Assembly (NCBI RefSeq): GCF_001187905.1
Contig: NZ_LGIS01000015.1
Span: 62,001 to 126,000 of the forward strand
DNA length: 64,000 nt
Direction of reading: 5' to 3'
Origin: Pantoea sp. RIT-PI-b
Lineage (GTDB): Bacteria > Pseudomonadota > Gammaproteobacteria > Enterobacterales > Enterobacteriaceae
Shown here: piece by piece, positions 18,225 to 26,677 of the stretch
How the letters are laid out: each line of letters begins with the position of its first letter
How positions within the stretch are numbered: the stretch's first letter is position 1
The notes under the pieces: generated by a model
Told to the model about the DNA's origin: nothing
Seen by the model: only the letters and a program-made list of their open reading frames with translations
Databases searched by the model: none
Program-made: the position numbers and the translations under genes

Positions 18225-18986
18225 TCAATAAGCCGTCCAGCCGCCATCCACCTTCAGCGCGCTGCCGGTGATCAGTGCAGCCGCACGGGACGCCAGAAAC
18301 ACCACCGGGCCCATCACATCTTCAAGCGTGCCGAGGCGGCCCAACTGAATACGGCGCAGCGTCTGCTGACGGAACGCTTCATCTGCCAGCGAAGCCTGCG
18401 ATAGCTCGGTTTCAATAAAAGTGGGACACAGCGTGTTGACGCGAATGCCGTCGCGTCCCAGCTCCAGCGCCATGGCGCGCGTCAATCCTTCCAGCGCGGC
18501 CTTAGACGCGCAGTAGACGCTGCGCTGTGGCCCGCCAACGTGTGCCATCTGCGAGGAGAGATGGATAATGCTGCCGCCGTGTTGCGCAGCCTGCATTCTC
18601 GCCGCCACCTGCTGCGACAGAAAAAACGTCGCGCGCAGATTCACATCCATGACGGCATCGAAATTTGCTTCGCTGACTTCGCTGAACGGTTGATGACGTG
18701 CCAGCCCAGCGCTGTTAACCAGCACATTAAAGCTCGGCAGGTCGTGCAGCGTCTGGCGTACCGCGTGTATGTTGCAAACGTCGAGCGGCAGCGCATGCAG
18801 CGTCAGGCCAGCGTTAGCTGCCTGCTGTACGGCGTTGTTCAGGCGATCGGCATCGCGGGCGGCAATCCACACCTCTGCACCGGCTTCGGCCAGCGCGATA
18901 GCGGCAGCGAAGCCGATACCGCGCGATCCACCGGTTACCAGCGCACGCTGTCCATCAAGACGAAATGAAGGGGTCATCGGAACCAT
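18225..18986 (-). CDS. Short-chain dehydrogenase/reductase (SDR)
   Basis: A 253-residue classical SDR. The cofactor loop TGGSRGIG is at residues 18-25, NSAG at 91-94, and the catalytic residues are S144 or S145, Y158 and K162 (YCASK). The C-terminus ends LKVDGGWTAY, as in fabG-like sugar and polyol dehydrogenases. The R near the end of beta 2 (IAARD) would fit NADP or NAD. The ATG at 18986 follows GGAGG that overlaps the end of the preceding HisD-like gene, 10 bp upstream. It probably oxidises or reduces a hydroxyl/keto intermediate in the island's pathway. Confidence 0.82.
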   Translation of the reverse strand: MVPMTPSFRLDGQRALVTGGSRGIGFAAAIALAEAGAEVWIAARDADRLNNAVQQAANAGLTLHALPLDVCNIHAVRQTLHDLPSFNVLVNSAGLARHQPFSEVSEANFDAVMDVNLRATFFLSQQVAARMQAAQHGGSIIHLSSQMAHVGGPQRSVYCASKAALEGLTRAMALELGRDGIRVNTLCPTFIETELSQASLADEAFRQQTLRRIQLGRLGTLEDVMGPVVFLASRAAALITGSALKVDGGWTAY

Positions 18987-18996
18987 GTGCGCCTCC

Positions 18997-20316
18997 TTAT
19001 TTCACCGTCACCGGAGCAGGTGTGGCGTAAGGTACGTCTTGTTGGCCGTAACGGCGCACGCGGATGTTGGCCTGTTCAGCATGGCCAGCAAAGCCTTCCA
19101 GCAGCGCCAGACGTGAGCAGTAAGCGCCTATTTCCGCCGAAGCTGCATCACTGGTGACGCGTTGCCAGGTGCAGGTTTTCATAAATTTGCCCACCCACAA
19201 GCCGCCGGTATAGCGCGATGCGCCCAGCGTTGGCAGCGTGTGATTGGTGCCGATTACCTTGTCGCCGTAGGCCACATTGGTACGTGGACCGAGAAATAAC
19301 GCGCCGTAATTGCGCATATTTTGATGATACCAATCGTCGCGATCGGTCATCACCTGCACGTGTTCTGACGCGATACGATTAGCTTCTGCCAGCATCTCAT
19401 CGTGGTCGGCACACAGAATGATTTCGCCGAAGTCGTGCCAGGCTTTTTGCGCCACATCGGCGGTGGGCAGTTGCAGCAACAGCTGGTGGATGTAGCGCTC
19501 GGTATCCTCAGCGAGCTGGCGCGAGCAGGTCAGCAAAATCGCGGGTGAGGTGGGGCCGTGTTCCGCCTGGCCGAGCAGATCGGTAGCGCAGAGTTCGCCG
19601 TCGACGCTGTCATCGGCAATCACCAGCGTTTCGGTGGGACCCGCGAACAGATCGATGCCGACGCGACCAAACAGCTGGCGTTTGGCTTCCGCAACCCATG
19701 CGTTACCGGGTCCGACTAACATGTCGACCGGCGCAATGCGTTCGGTGCCAATCGCCATGGCGCCTACCGCCTGAATGCCGCCGAGCGCATAGATTTCGTC
19801 TGCGCCAGCCATCGACTGCGCCGCCACAATCGCCGCGGCCGGTTTACCGTGAAACGGCGGCGCACAGCTCACAATGCGATCGCAACCTGCCACTTTGGCG
19901 GTGATGATCGACATATGCGCCGAAGCCAGCAGCGGATATTTGCCGCCAGGCACGTAACAGCCGACATGACTAATCGGAATGTTGCGATGGCCGAGAATCA
20001 CGCCCGGACGGGTTTCAATCGCTAAATCGGTCAGGCAATTTTTTTGTGCCTGCGCGAAGTTGTGCACCTGTTCCTGGGCGAATTCGATATCGCGAATTTC
20101 TTGTTTCGTGAGCTGTTGCAGGCAGGCATTGATCTCCTGCGGCGTTAAGCGGAAATCATCGCGAGCGAAGCCATCAAATTTTATGGAGAGTTCACGTACC
20201 GCGTCATCACCGCGTGCTTCAATGTGCGCCAGCACGGTTTCAACATCGCTGCGTACCTGTTGCTGCTGCTGTTGGCGTTCAGCCTTTGCTGCCGCCTGTT
20301 TTAACCAAATTGCCAT
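18997..20316 (-). CDS. Histidinol-dehydrogenase-like NAD-dependent alcohol dehydrogenase, copy 1
   Basis: A 439-residue member of the HisD superfamily. All residues known to matter in HisD are present: zinc ligands Q250, H253, D352 and H412, catalytic E318 and H319, and E407. The motifs [14 protein letters not shown] and [11 protein letters not shown] are clear. It ends its core with [16 protein letters not shown] residues (here [12 protein letters not shown]), which I associate with catabolic HisD relatives such as sulfopropanediol dehydrogenase HpsN rather than biosynthetic HisD. HisD-type enzymes oxidise an alcohol through the aldehyde to an acid using two NAD+. No other his gene is nearby. 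The start at 20316 (GAGGAATTGGAC) was chosen over longer upstream codons that would cover the operator. It is the first gene of the left operon. Confidence 0.82.
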   Translation of the reverse strand: MAIWLKQAAAKAERQQQQQQVRSDVETVLAHIEARGDDAVRELSIKFDGFARDDFRLTPQEINACLQQLTKQEIRDIEFAQEQVHNFAQAQKNCLTDLAIETRPGVILGHRNIPISHVGCYVPGGKYPLLASAHMSIITAKVAGCDRIVSCAPPFHGKPAAAIVAAQSMAGADEIYALGGIQAVGAMAIGTERIAPVDMLVGPGNAWVAEAKRQLFGRVGIDLFAGPTETLVIADDSVDGELCATDLLGQAEHGPTSPAILLTCSRQLAEDTERYIHQLLLQLPTADVAQKAWHDFGEIILCADHDEMLAEANRIASEHVQVMTDRDDWYHQNMRNYGALFLGPRTNVAYGDKVIGTNHTLPTLGASRYTGGLWVGKFMKTCTWQRVTSDAASAEIGAYCSRLALLEGFAGHAEQANIRVRRYGQQDVPYATPAPVTVK

Positions 20317-20351
20317 GTCCAATTCCTCATGATTGCATCCCGGGAAATAGG

Positions 20352-20369
20352 TTTGCATACGTATGCAAA
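20352..20369. promoter_or_regulatory. Predicted LacI-family operator, left operon
   Basis: A perfect 18-bp palindrome, TTTGCATACGTATGCAAA, with the central CG typical of LacI-family operators. It lies 36 bp upstream of the first HisD-like gene. Two close variants precede the other two island transcription units. Confidence 0.82.
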
Positions 20370-20442
20370 AAGCGTAAAGGGGGCAAATCAGGAAAAGATG
20401 AAAAGTGAGAATGTGCGCAGTTTTATGCGGCATCAGGCAGCC

Positions 20443-20475
20443 AAAAAGCCCCGCGGGAGAAGGGTTCCCACAGGG
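20443..20475 (-). terminator. Intrinsic terminator after the amidase gene
   Basis: Read on the minus strand, CCCTGTGGGA pairs (two G-U pairs) with TCCCGCGGGG over a 7-nt loop and is followed by C and five T. It separates the MFS-amidase unit from the promoter of the HisD-SDR operon. Confidence 0.7.
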
Positions 20476-20496
20476 TTAATACCGACAATGCTGCCG

Positions 20497-21801
20497 TTAA
20501 CGCTGGCGTTCTATGGCTAGCGCCAGCGCCAGTAATGCCTCTTCATCAGCGGTGGGATAGAGCAGTTCCAGACCGAGCGGCAAACCGTTAGCTATTTGCC
20601 CGAACGGCAACGTCACGGCCGGCAAACCGCTTATAGCCGCCAGCTCAGGCGCCCAGCCCGGTGGCATTTTCTCCAGCGAAACCGGCGTGCGCTGGCTGGT
20701 GGGATAGATCAGTGCATCCAGCCGCAGCGCCTGCATTTGCTGTTGCAACTGCTGACGCAGATGGCGTTGAAAACGGCGCTGTTCGCGCCACGCTTCGCAC
20801 ACCAGCGCGTGCCGCGTGAGATGCAATTGCAATAAAGCGTCGAATTCGGCGAGATGTTCGCCACGGGCAAGCAGCGCAGAGAGTGACGTGGGTGCATACG
20901 CCATTTTTGTTAGCCAGCGTGCAATGGCAGGATGGAACTCGCGCAGGCTCAGGCAAGTTTCCTTCGCGACACGCGATGCCAGTGGCAACCGCAGCGGAAC
21001 CAGCGTCGCACCAGCACGCCGCAGCCGGCAGAAAGCCTGTGCTAACGCCTGACGCTGCGCAGCCTCATCGCCCAGCAGATCGCTGACAACCCCTAAACGC
21101 ACGCCGCGCAGGGATCGCGGCGGTAGCGGACGCACCGGCAACCCATGCATCACCTGATGCAGCAGCGCCGCATCGGTGACGCACCATGTCATGGGTCCAA
21201 CCGTATCTTTACTCAGCGAAAGAGGCGCGACGCCGTGCAACTGGCGACGACGAAATGCCGGACGTAATCCCACCAAACCGGTCCAGGCAGCGGGAATGCG
21301 GATAGAACCACCGGTATCGCTGCCGAGAGCCGCATCCGCCATGCCCGCCACCACTGCCGCCGCGCTGCCGCCGCTGGAACCGCCTGCGGTCAGAAGTGGA
21401 TTGAGTGGATTGCGTACATCGCCGCCCAGTGAACTGCGCGAGCGTACATCAAAGGCAAACTCGGAGAGATTGGTTTTAGCGAGAATTAACGCGCCCGCAG
21501 CTTTGAGGCGCGTAATAACACGCGCATCTTCGCGAGGCTGTGCGTCGGCCAGTGCGCGACAGCCGAGCGTGGTAGGGAGACCAGCACAATCAATATTGTC
21601 CTTTATCACCAGTGGAATGCCGTGCAGCGCGCCGAGCGGCGTGCCGGTGCGCCACAAGCGATCGCAGTGCTGCGCATCATTCATCACGTGCGGATTAACA
21701 CTAATGATGGCGTTAAGTGAATGGCCCGCGCGCAGGGCGTCCAGCCGTCGCTCAACCTCATCTGCGCTATGAGGCTGTGGCTGCAGGCGCGCGGCAATCA
21801 T
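20497..21801 (-). CDS. Amidase-signature family hydrolase
   Basis: A 434-residue amidase-signature enzyme. The Ser-cisSer-Lys triad is visible: K67 in LVIKDNID, the cis-serine in GGSSGGSAAAV (about 140-150), and the nucleophile S166 in GSDTGGSIRIPA. Such enzymes hydrolyse small amides to the acid and ammonia; the family also includes GatA and allophanate or mandelamide hydrolases, but there is no GatBC context here. Its ATG overlaps the stop of the upstream MFS gene by 4 bp, so the two are translationally coupled. This suggests the imported substrate or an intermediate carries an amide bond. Confidence 0.85.
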   Translation of the reverse strand: MIAARLQPQPHSADEVERRLDALRAGHSLNAIISVNPHVMNDAQHCDRLWRTGTPLGALHGIPLVIKDNIDCAGLPTTLGCRALADAQPREDARVITRLKAAGALILAKTNLSEFAFDVRSRSSLGGDVRNPLNPLLTAGGSSGGSAAAVVAGMADAALGSDTGGSIRIPAAWTGLVGLRPAFRRRQLHGVAPLSLSKDTVGPMTWCVTDAALLHQVMHGLPVRPLPPRSLRGVRLGVVSDLLGDEAAQRQALAQAFCRLRRAGATLVPLRLPLASRVAKETCLSLREFHPAIARWLTKMAYAPTSLSALLARGEHLAEFDALLQLHLTRHALVCEAWREQRRFQRHLRQQLQQQMQALRLDALIYPTSQRTPVSLEKMPPGWAPELAAISGLPAVTLPFGQIANGLPLGLELLYPTADEEALLALALAIERQR

Positions 21802-23033
21802 TTCACCGCATCCTGTGACAACATGCCGCTGGTTTCAGAGGCAGCCTGCGGCATCTGGCGCTGCTGTACGCGTTTTGCCGCCAGTGGCGTCAACACGCCC
21901 GCGACCAGACACAATCCACCAATCACCCAATAACCCGCATGCAAGTTAACGTGCTGCAACAACACGCCCATCAACACCGGGCCAAAAAACATGCCGCACG
22001 AATAGATGGTCTGAAACAGCCCCATGCGCGTGGTTTGCTCATTCTCCGAGGTATTCACCACGCTGAGCGACATAAACACCGCGAACGCCATACCGAAGGA
22101 GAAACCGGCGAGACCTTGCCAGAGATAGATCAGCCATAAACTGCTGGTGAGTGGCACGAAAATCGACGAAACAATTTGCAGGCCAATGCCGATTAGCGCG
22201 GTGTTGACCAGGCCAAGGCGCTTATAAAACACGGAACTGCATAGCGCCACGGCGATGGCATAAAACAGTAAATGGATATTGCTCAACACCGCCAGCGTAC
22301 CGGCCTGCGCGCCAAGCTGTTGGGCGTAAATTGGCGTCAAGGTATCGCGGGTGGCAAAGGGCACCAGAATCACTATGGTTGCCAGCAGGCCGATAAACCA
22401 GATGGTGCTATCACCCAGCTGGCGTTTGGCACTTAGTACGCAGGCTTTCAGATGCGGCGCTTTATGAATATCTTCCCCTTCACGAATGCGCAGGCTGAGC
22501 ATCAGAGCCAGGCAGCCGGCCACGGCGGGGACGAAAAAGGCCTGCGTGCTGCCGAACCAGTGCACGATGACGCCACAGATCGCATTACTGATGAACACGC
22601 CGATCGGACCTGCCAGCGCCAGTAAGGCGACGGCGGCGGGCGCTTCATCGCGCCGAAAATAGCGAATGAAAATGATGTTGTAGAGCACCCAACTGGCGGC
22701 CGTAAAACCGCAGGCCAGCTTCGCCAGCCAGAATGTCAACGCGCCAGGAAAAAGCCACGCCAACGGCCAGGCGATGACCGGCAGCAGCAGTGCGACCTGC
22801 ATAAACACTTTACGATTTTTCAATACGTCGGAGACGACGCTGAGTGGGAATCGGGTGCAGAGTGAGGCCAAACCGGTTGCACCCATAATCATACCGATGG
22901 TTTGTGGTTCAATGCCCAGCCGCACCATGTAGGGCGCCAGAAAGGCATCAAAGCCGTTGATGCAGATAAAAAACAGCACGCTCATTAAGAAAAACGTCAA
23001 CAGCTCGGAACGGCTAAACAGTGCTCGAAACAT
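21798..23033 (-). CDS. MFS transporter, island copy 2
   Basis: A 411-residue major facilitator with about 12 membrane segments, paralogous to the island transporter at 17033-18214. I place the start at 23033 (MFRALFSRSEL) because it aligns with the start of the paralogue and has AAGAGG 8 nt upstream; an ATG at 23084 has no ribosome site. The loop 2-3 motif is SVVSDVLKNRK. It is coupled to the amidase gene and preceded by its own operator palindrome. Two similar transporters in one cluster may import two related compounds, or one may export a product. Confidence 0.8.
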   Translation of the reverse strand: MFRALFSRSELLTFFLMSVLFFICINGFDAFLAPYMVRLGIEPQTIGMIMGATGLASLCTRFPLSVVSDVLKNRKVFMQVALLLPVIAWPLAWLFPGALTFWLAKLACGFTAASWVLYNIIFIRYFRRDEAPAAVALLALAGPIGVFISNAICGVIVHWFGSTQAFFVPAVAGCLALMLSLRIREGEDIHKAPHLKACVLSAKRQLGDSTIWFIGLLATIVILVPFATRDTLTPIYAQQLGAQAGTLAVLSNIHLLFYAIAVALCSSVFYKRLGLVNTALIGIGLQIVSSIFVPLTSSLWLIYLWQGLAGFSFGMAFAVFMSLSVVNTSENEQTTRMGLFQTIYSCGMFFGPVLMGVLLQHVNLHAGYWVIGGLCLVAGVLTPLAAKRVQQRQMPQAASETSGMLSQDAVK

Positions 23034-23114
23034 GGTGTTGAACCTCTTGCAAGCCAGGTAAGTGACTAAAAACGCGGGTTTCATCCTGAGTCCGGGTCGC
23101 TAATTTTGCACTCT

Positions 23115-23130
23115 TTGAATACGTATTCAA
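23115..23130. promoter_or_regulatory. Predicted LacI-family operator, MFS-amidase unit
   Basis: A perfect 16-bp palindrome, TTGAATACGTATTCAA, 82 bp upstream of the second MFS gene. It differs from the operator before the HisD-SDR operon only at one symmetric base pair (A/T for C/G). Confidence 0.78.
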
Positions 23131-23203
23131 CGGCCGAAGTTACGAAATGATTACAACTTTGTAAAGTGTCGCTGTGGCATTGTGAAAAAAAAGTTATTGA
23201 GTG

Positions 23204-23219
23204 TTGCATACGCATGCAA
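23204..23219. promoter_or_regulatory. Predicted LacI-family operator, lacI-NTF2-HisD unit
   Basis: TTGCATACGCATGCAA, a palindrome with one mismatched pair, lies about 115 bp before the LacI-family gene. It implies autoregulation. It sits 73 bp from the operator of the divergent MFS-amidase unit (89 bp start to start), close enough for looping by a tetramer or cooperative binding of dimers. Confidence 0.76.
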
Positions 23220-23333
23220 AACTGGTGTAAGAGTAAAAAACACACACCGAAGCAGGTGAGTCCGGCTGGTGAAATTGGCTACAATGCTCAGCAGTCACCC
23301 GCGCATCAGTGTGCTAAACAGGAAGATAACACC

Positions 23334-24401
23334 ATGAAACGTAAGACCTTCGGTCCAGTGACCTCACAACAAGTTGCGCAGCATGCTGGCGTTTCACAGT
23401 CTGCGGTGTCGCGTACCTTCACGCCGGGAGCCAGTATTTCACCCGCCACGCGTGAAAAGGTGCTGCAATCTGCCCGAGAGCTGGGTTATCGACCCAATGC
23501 GCTGGCGCGGTCGCTGAACACCGCACGCTCACGCATTGTTGGCGTGGTGATCTCCTGTTTCGATAACCCGTTTTATCCGCATGTGCTGGAAGCGCTGGGA
23601 CGGGAACTGGATGCGCTTAACTATCATTTGCTGCTGTTCGTTAGCGATCGTGACAGCAATGTTGACCGCATTTTCGATCAGATTATGCAGTACCGCGTAG
23701 ATGGCATCGTGCTGGCGTCTGGCGCGTTGTCCGATGCCTTGTCGGAAGAGTGTCACGGTGCCGGTATTCCCGTGGTGCTGTTCAATCGCACCGCCGAAAG
23801 CGAGATGGCGTCGAGTGTGAATACCGATAACCGCGCCGCCGCACGGCAGATCGCCGAATTTCTGCTGGCGGGCGAACATCAACGTTTTGCTTGCATCTCT
23901 GGCGCTGATAACGCTTCGGTGAATCAGCTACGGCTGGACGGCTTCCGCGATGCACTCAATGCACGTGATGTTGATGTCACCGTCGTTGCAGGCCATAACG
24001 ACAGTGAGCACACCGCGCAGGCGGCACGTCAACTGTTCAGCAGCACCACGCCACCTGATGCGGTATTTGCGGTTAACGACCATATGGCATTGACGGTTAT
24101 GGATGTGGCGCGCTACGAGTTCGGCTTGCGCATTCCGCAGGATGTGTCAGTGGTGGGTTATGACGATGTTGGGCCCGCGGGCTGGCCTTCATATGCGCTG
24201 ACCTCCATCTGCCAGCCGGTTGAAGTGATGGTGCAACGTACGATTGGCCTGCTGATGCAGCAAATCGACAGTGCGGTGATGGCACCTGAGCAAATTGTTA
24301 TTCCCGGCACGTTGGTAGTGCGCCACTCCGCACGGCGTCCGCGTCACGGCGTGGTAGAAGAGAACGGCCAGCTGCTATTTCGTTCTGAGGAGGTTGAGTA
24401 A
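23334..24401 (+). CDS. LacI-family transcriptional regulator of the island
   Basis: A 355-residue LacI/GalR regulator. The helix-turn-helix lies at about residues 9-30 (TSQQVAQHAGVSQSAVSRTF), the hinge helix is PNALARSL near 54-61, and a periplasmic-binding-protein-like effector domain fills the rest (VGVVISCFDNPFYPHVLE, VFAVNDHMA, DVSVVGYDDVGPAGWPS). The ATG at 23334 follows AGGAAG; upstream in-frame codons cross the operator and are not family-like. Its stop shares one base with the next gene (TAATG), so it is co-translated with the NTF2-like gene. It probably represses all three island units until an inducer binds. Confidence 0.88.
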   Translation: MKRKTFGPVTSQQVAQHAGVSQSAVSRTFTPGASISPATREKVLQSARELGYRPNALARSLNTARSRIVGVVISCFDNPFYPHVLEALGRELDALNYHLLLFVSDRDSNVDRIFDQIMQYRVDGIVLASGALSDALSEECHGAGIPVVLFNRTAESEMASSVNTDNRAAARQIAEFLLAGEHQRFACISGADNASVNQLRLDGFRDALNARDVDVTVVAGHNDSEHTAQAARQLFSSTTPPDAVFAVNDHMALTVMDVARYEFGLRIPQDVSVVGYDDVGPAGWPSYALTSICQPVEVMVQRTIGLLMQQIDSAVMAPEQIVIPGTLVVRHSARRPRHGVVEENGQLLFRSEEVE

Positions 24402-25369
24402 TGCGATTGCCGGGTTTCAGTCCCCAGTTTGATTCTATTCAGCAGTTCGTCCTGACGCTAACTCACGTGGTGTGGGAGCAGAAGGACATCGGGCAGCTGG
24501 CCGACTTCTATGCCACACCGGTGGTCTTTCACACGCCGGAAAAGCGGTTAACTGACTTAAGCGATTTTATGCGCCTGACCCTGGAAGCGCTGCACTGTTT
24601 CCCGCAGCGTCAGGTACTAACAGAAGATATTCTCGCCGCTCGTGAAGGCGATACGTGTTGGTACGCCTCGCAACGCACCCAGGCACGCATTCAGCATCTG
24701 GGTGAAGGTTTCTTTGGCGCGCCGAGTGGCAAAACGCTATGGGTGCGCACCTTCGCCGATCGTATTTGCCGGGATGGCCTGGTGGAACAAGAGTGGCTGT
24801 TACAGGATCGCGCAGGGATTTTGGCGCAGATTGGCGTCAACGTAGCGGAGTTTGCTCAGCATCTAACGCAGATGCGCCAACAGCAAGGACTGGAGATGCC
24901 GGCACCTGAAGAGCTGGAAGCGCGTTGGGCGGGCGGCCCGGATGGTGATGATGCGGAGGGCGCGCTGGCCGGCTTGATTGAGCGCTATCTCAGCATGTGG
25001 GCGGGCGGCAACAGTGGGGTAGTCCCAGGCGTTTATCATCCCGCCGCCACCTTGCACGGTCCGGGCCACAGCAGCTTTACCGGCGAGCAGGAGATTGGCA
25101 GCTTCCTTTCTGGCTATCGCGCCTCATTCGCTGACAGCGAAACACAGCTGCATCATTTGGTGGTGCGGCGCGATGCCAACGAACCGGTGCGCATCAGCCT
25201 GCGCTGGTCACTGTTGAGTTGGCATGATGGCTACGGAAAGTTTGGTCCACCGTCCCGTAAGCCGGTGTGTATTTCCGGAATTTCACATTTGGAATTACGT
25301 GATGGCGTAATTATGCGGGAATATTTAGGTATCGATGAACTCTCAATCTGGTTGCAGCTACTCAACTGA
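24401..25369 (+). CDS. Double SnoaL/NTF2-like domain protein, copy 1
   Basis: A 322-residue protein of unknown function containing two consecutive NTF2/SnoaL-like domains (about residues 10-155 and 185-322). The first half ends with VEQEWLLQDRAGILAQIG and the second with MREYLGIDELSIWLQLL, the same terminal strand-helix pattern, which suggests internal duplication. It is homologous to the next gene. SnoaL-like folds include aldol-type cyclases, isomerases and dehydratases, but also non-catalytic subunits, so no reaction can be assigned. It is translationally coupled to the regulator, so its role belongs to the regulated pathway. Confidence 0.72.
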   Translation: MRLPGFSPQFDSIQQFVLTLTHVVWEQKDIGQLADFYATPVVFHTPEKRLTDLSDFMRLTLEALHCFPQRQVLTEDILAAREGDTCWYASQRTQARIQHLGEGFFGAPSGKTLWVRTFADRICRDGLVEQEWLLQDRAGILAQIGVNVAEFAQHLTQMRQQQGLEMPAPEELEARWAGGPDGDDAEGALAGLIERYLSMWAGGNSGVVPGVYHPAATLHGPGHSSFTGEQEIGSFLSGYRASFADSETQLHHLVVRRDANEPVRISLRWSLLSWHDGYGKFGPPSRKPVCISGISHLELRDGVIMREYLGIDELSIWLQLLN

Positions 25370-25402
25370 ATAACCAGCACTTTTAAATAACGCGTTACGT
25401 CA

Positions 25403-25427
25403 CGGTAATTAATTCCCTTAATTACCG
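25403..25427. other. Inverted repeat in the gap between the two NTF2-like genes
   Basis: CGGTAATTA and TAATTACCG form a 9-bp stem around a 7-nt loop. It lies in the 153-bp gap between the two NTF2-like genes, the only large gap in this operon. There is no T run, so it is more likely an mRNA processing or stability element, or a protein site, than a terminator. Confidence 0.55.
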
Positions 25428-25522
25428 ACGGCGTTCTGCACCCTGAATTCAGCCGGGTGAATCGGCAGCGCTTGATTGCGAGGACCGCGCTCACCCTTAA
25501 TTCGTCAAAAGCAGGAGTGTTT

Positions 25523-26677
25523 ATGTCTACAACGGACACGGCTAATAAAGCCACCGCCAGTGAAAAGAGCGCAGAAAAAACCTCAGCACGTACCCAGGTC
25601 GAACCGGTTTTGCAGGTTGAGCGACGGGATTTTGTCGATCTGGTTCCAGAAAACCGTGCGCGAGTACAGCCGATGCGCGGTTTCGATCCCTGCTATACCG
25701 ATATTGTTGATTACATTGTGCGTTGCACCCACAAGATTTGGGATGAGCGTGATGTCGGACTGATCTACAGCCATTACACCCATAACTGCGTGCTCTATAA
25801 CGCGCTAGGCACAATTTATACCCGTGAACAGGTGGTGCTGGATACGCTGCAGCGCTTGGTGGCTTTCCCGGAGCGACGTGGCATGGCAACGCAGGTGATC
25901 TGGAACGGCAACGATGTTGACGGTTTTTACACTTCGCATCTGGTCACCGGCAGCGGTCGACACACGCAGCCAAGCCAGTACGGTAAGCCGACCAACCGAA
26001 CCTTCACCACGCGTACCGTCGCGGACTGCATGATTCTGGAAAACAAGATCTACCGCGAATGGGTGGTGAGCGACAACATGTCGCTGATGCGTCAGCTGGG
26101 ACTGGATACCGATCAGATCGCCTACAACATGGCGAAAGAGCAGTTTGATAAAGGTTTCCGCCTGACGGAGATTGGCGAAAACCGTCGCCTGCTGGGGCAA
26201 TATCCGCCGGAAAGCGACCCGGATTATACGCTGGCGCACAGCGATACCGAGGCCCAGGTGCTGGGCTGGCTGCATGAGATCTACAACAAACGCATGCTGG
26301 GCAAAGTGAAAGACGTTTACGCCAGTAATGTGCAGTGGCACGGCCCGCTGATGAAAGAGCTGTATGGTCAGGCCTCGGTGATCCACCAGACGCTGGCGTT
26401 GATCGGCATGATCCCTGACGGCGCGTGGATGCCGCAGCATATTTGCTCCAATCCGTGTGAAGAAGGCGGCACTAAAGTGGCGGTGCGCTGGATGATGGAA
26501 GGACATCATCTGGGCTATGGCGAGTTGGGCAAGCCGACCGGGCAGCGTCTGCTGGTGATGGGCATGAGCCACTATCACGTGGTAAACGGTAAAATTGTGG
26601 ATGAGTGGGTGGTTTACGATCATCTGGCGATGCTGGCGCAGATCAAATTGGGCCAACTGGCGGAGACGGAAGCATGA
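25523..26677 (+). CDS. Double SnoaL/NTF2-like domain protein, copy 2
   Basis: A 384-residue protein with a low-complexity, polar N-terminal tail (about 1-50, rich in T, K, A, S and E) followed by two NTF2/SnoaL-like domains (about 55-200 and 235-375). The domain ends YREWVVSDNMSLMRQLGLD and DEWVVYDHLAMLAQIKLG match each other and the domains of the preceding gene, so the two proteins are paralogues and may form a complex. The start at 25523 has GGAG 5 nt upstream. The stop overlaps the next gene by 4 bp (ATGA), coupling it to the second HisD-like dehydrogenase. Function unknown. Confidence 0.74.
   Translation: MSTTDTANKATASEKSAEKTSARTQVEPVLQVERRDFVDLVPENRARVQPMRGFDPCYTDIVDYIVRCTHKIWDERDVGLIYSHYTHNCVLYNALGTIYTREQVVLDTLQRLVAFPERRGMATQVIWNGNDVDGFYTSHLVTGSGRHTQPSQYGKPTNRTFTTRTVADCMILENKIYREWVVSDNMSLMRQLGLDTDQIAYNMAKEQFDKGFRLTEIGENRRLLGQYPPESDPDYTLAHSDTEAQVLGWLHEIYNKRMLGKVKDVYASNVQWHGPLMKELYGQASVIHQTLALIGMIPDGAWMPQHICSNPCEEGGTKVAVRWMMEGHHLGYGELGKPTGQRLLVMGMSHYHVVNGKIVDEWVVYDHLAMLAQIKLGQLAETEA

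Noticed and set aside
25388..25397. TAACGCGTTA as a fourth operator of the island regulator
   Set aside because: It is a palindrome but does not share the TTGnATAC half-site of the three operators.
25805..26656. Long open frame (283 codons) on the minus strand opposite the second NTF2-like gene
   Set aside because: It mirrors a well-supported gene, has a His/Gln-rich composition typical of antisense frames in GC-rich DNA, and lacks a ribosome site.
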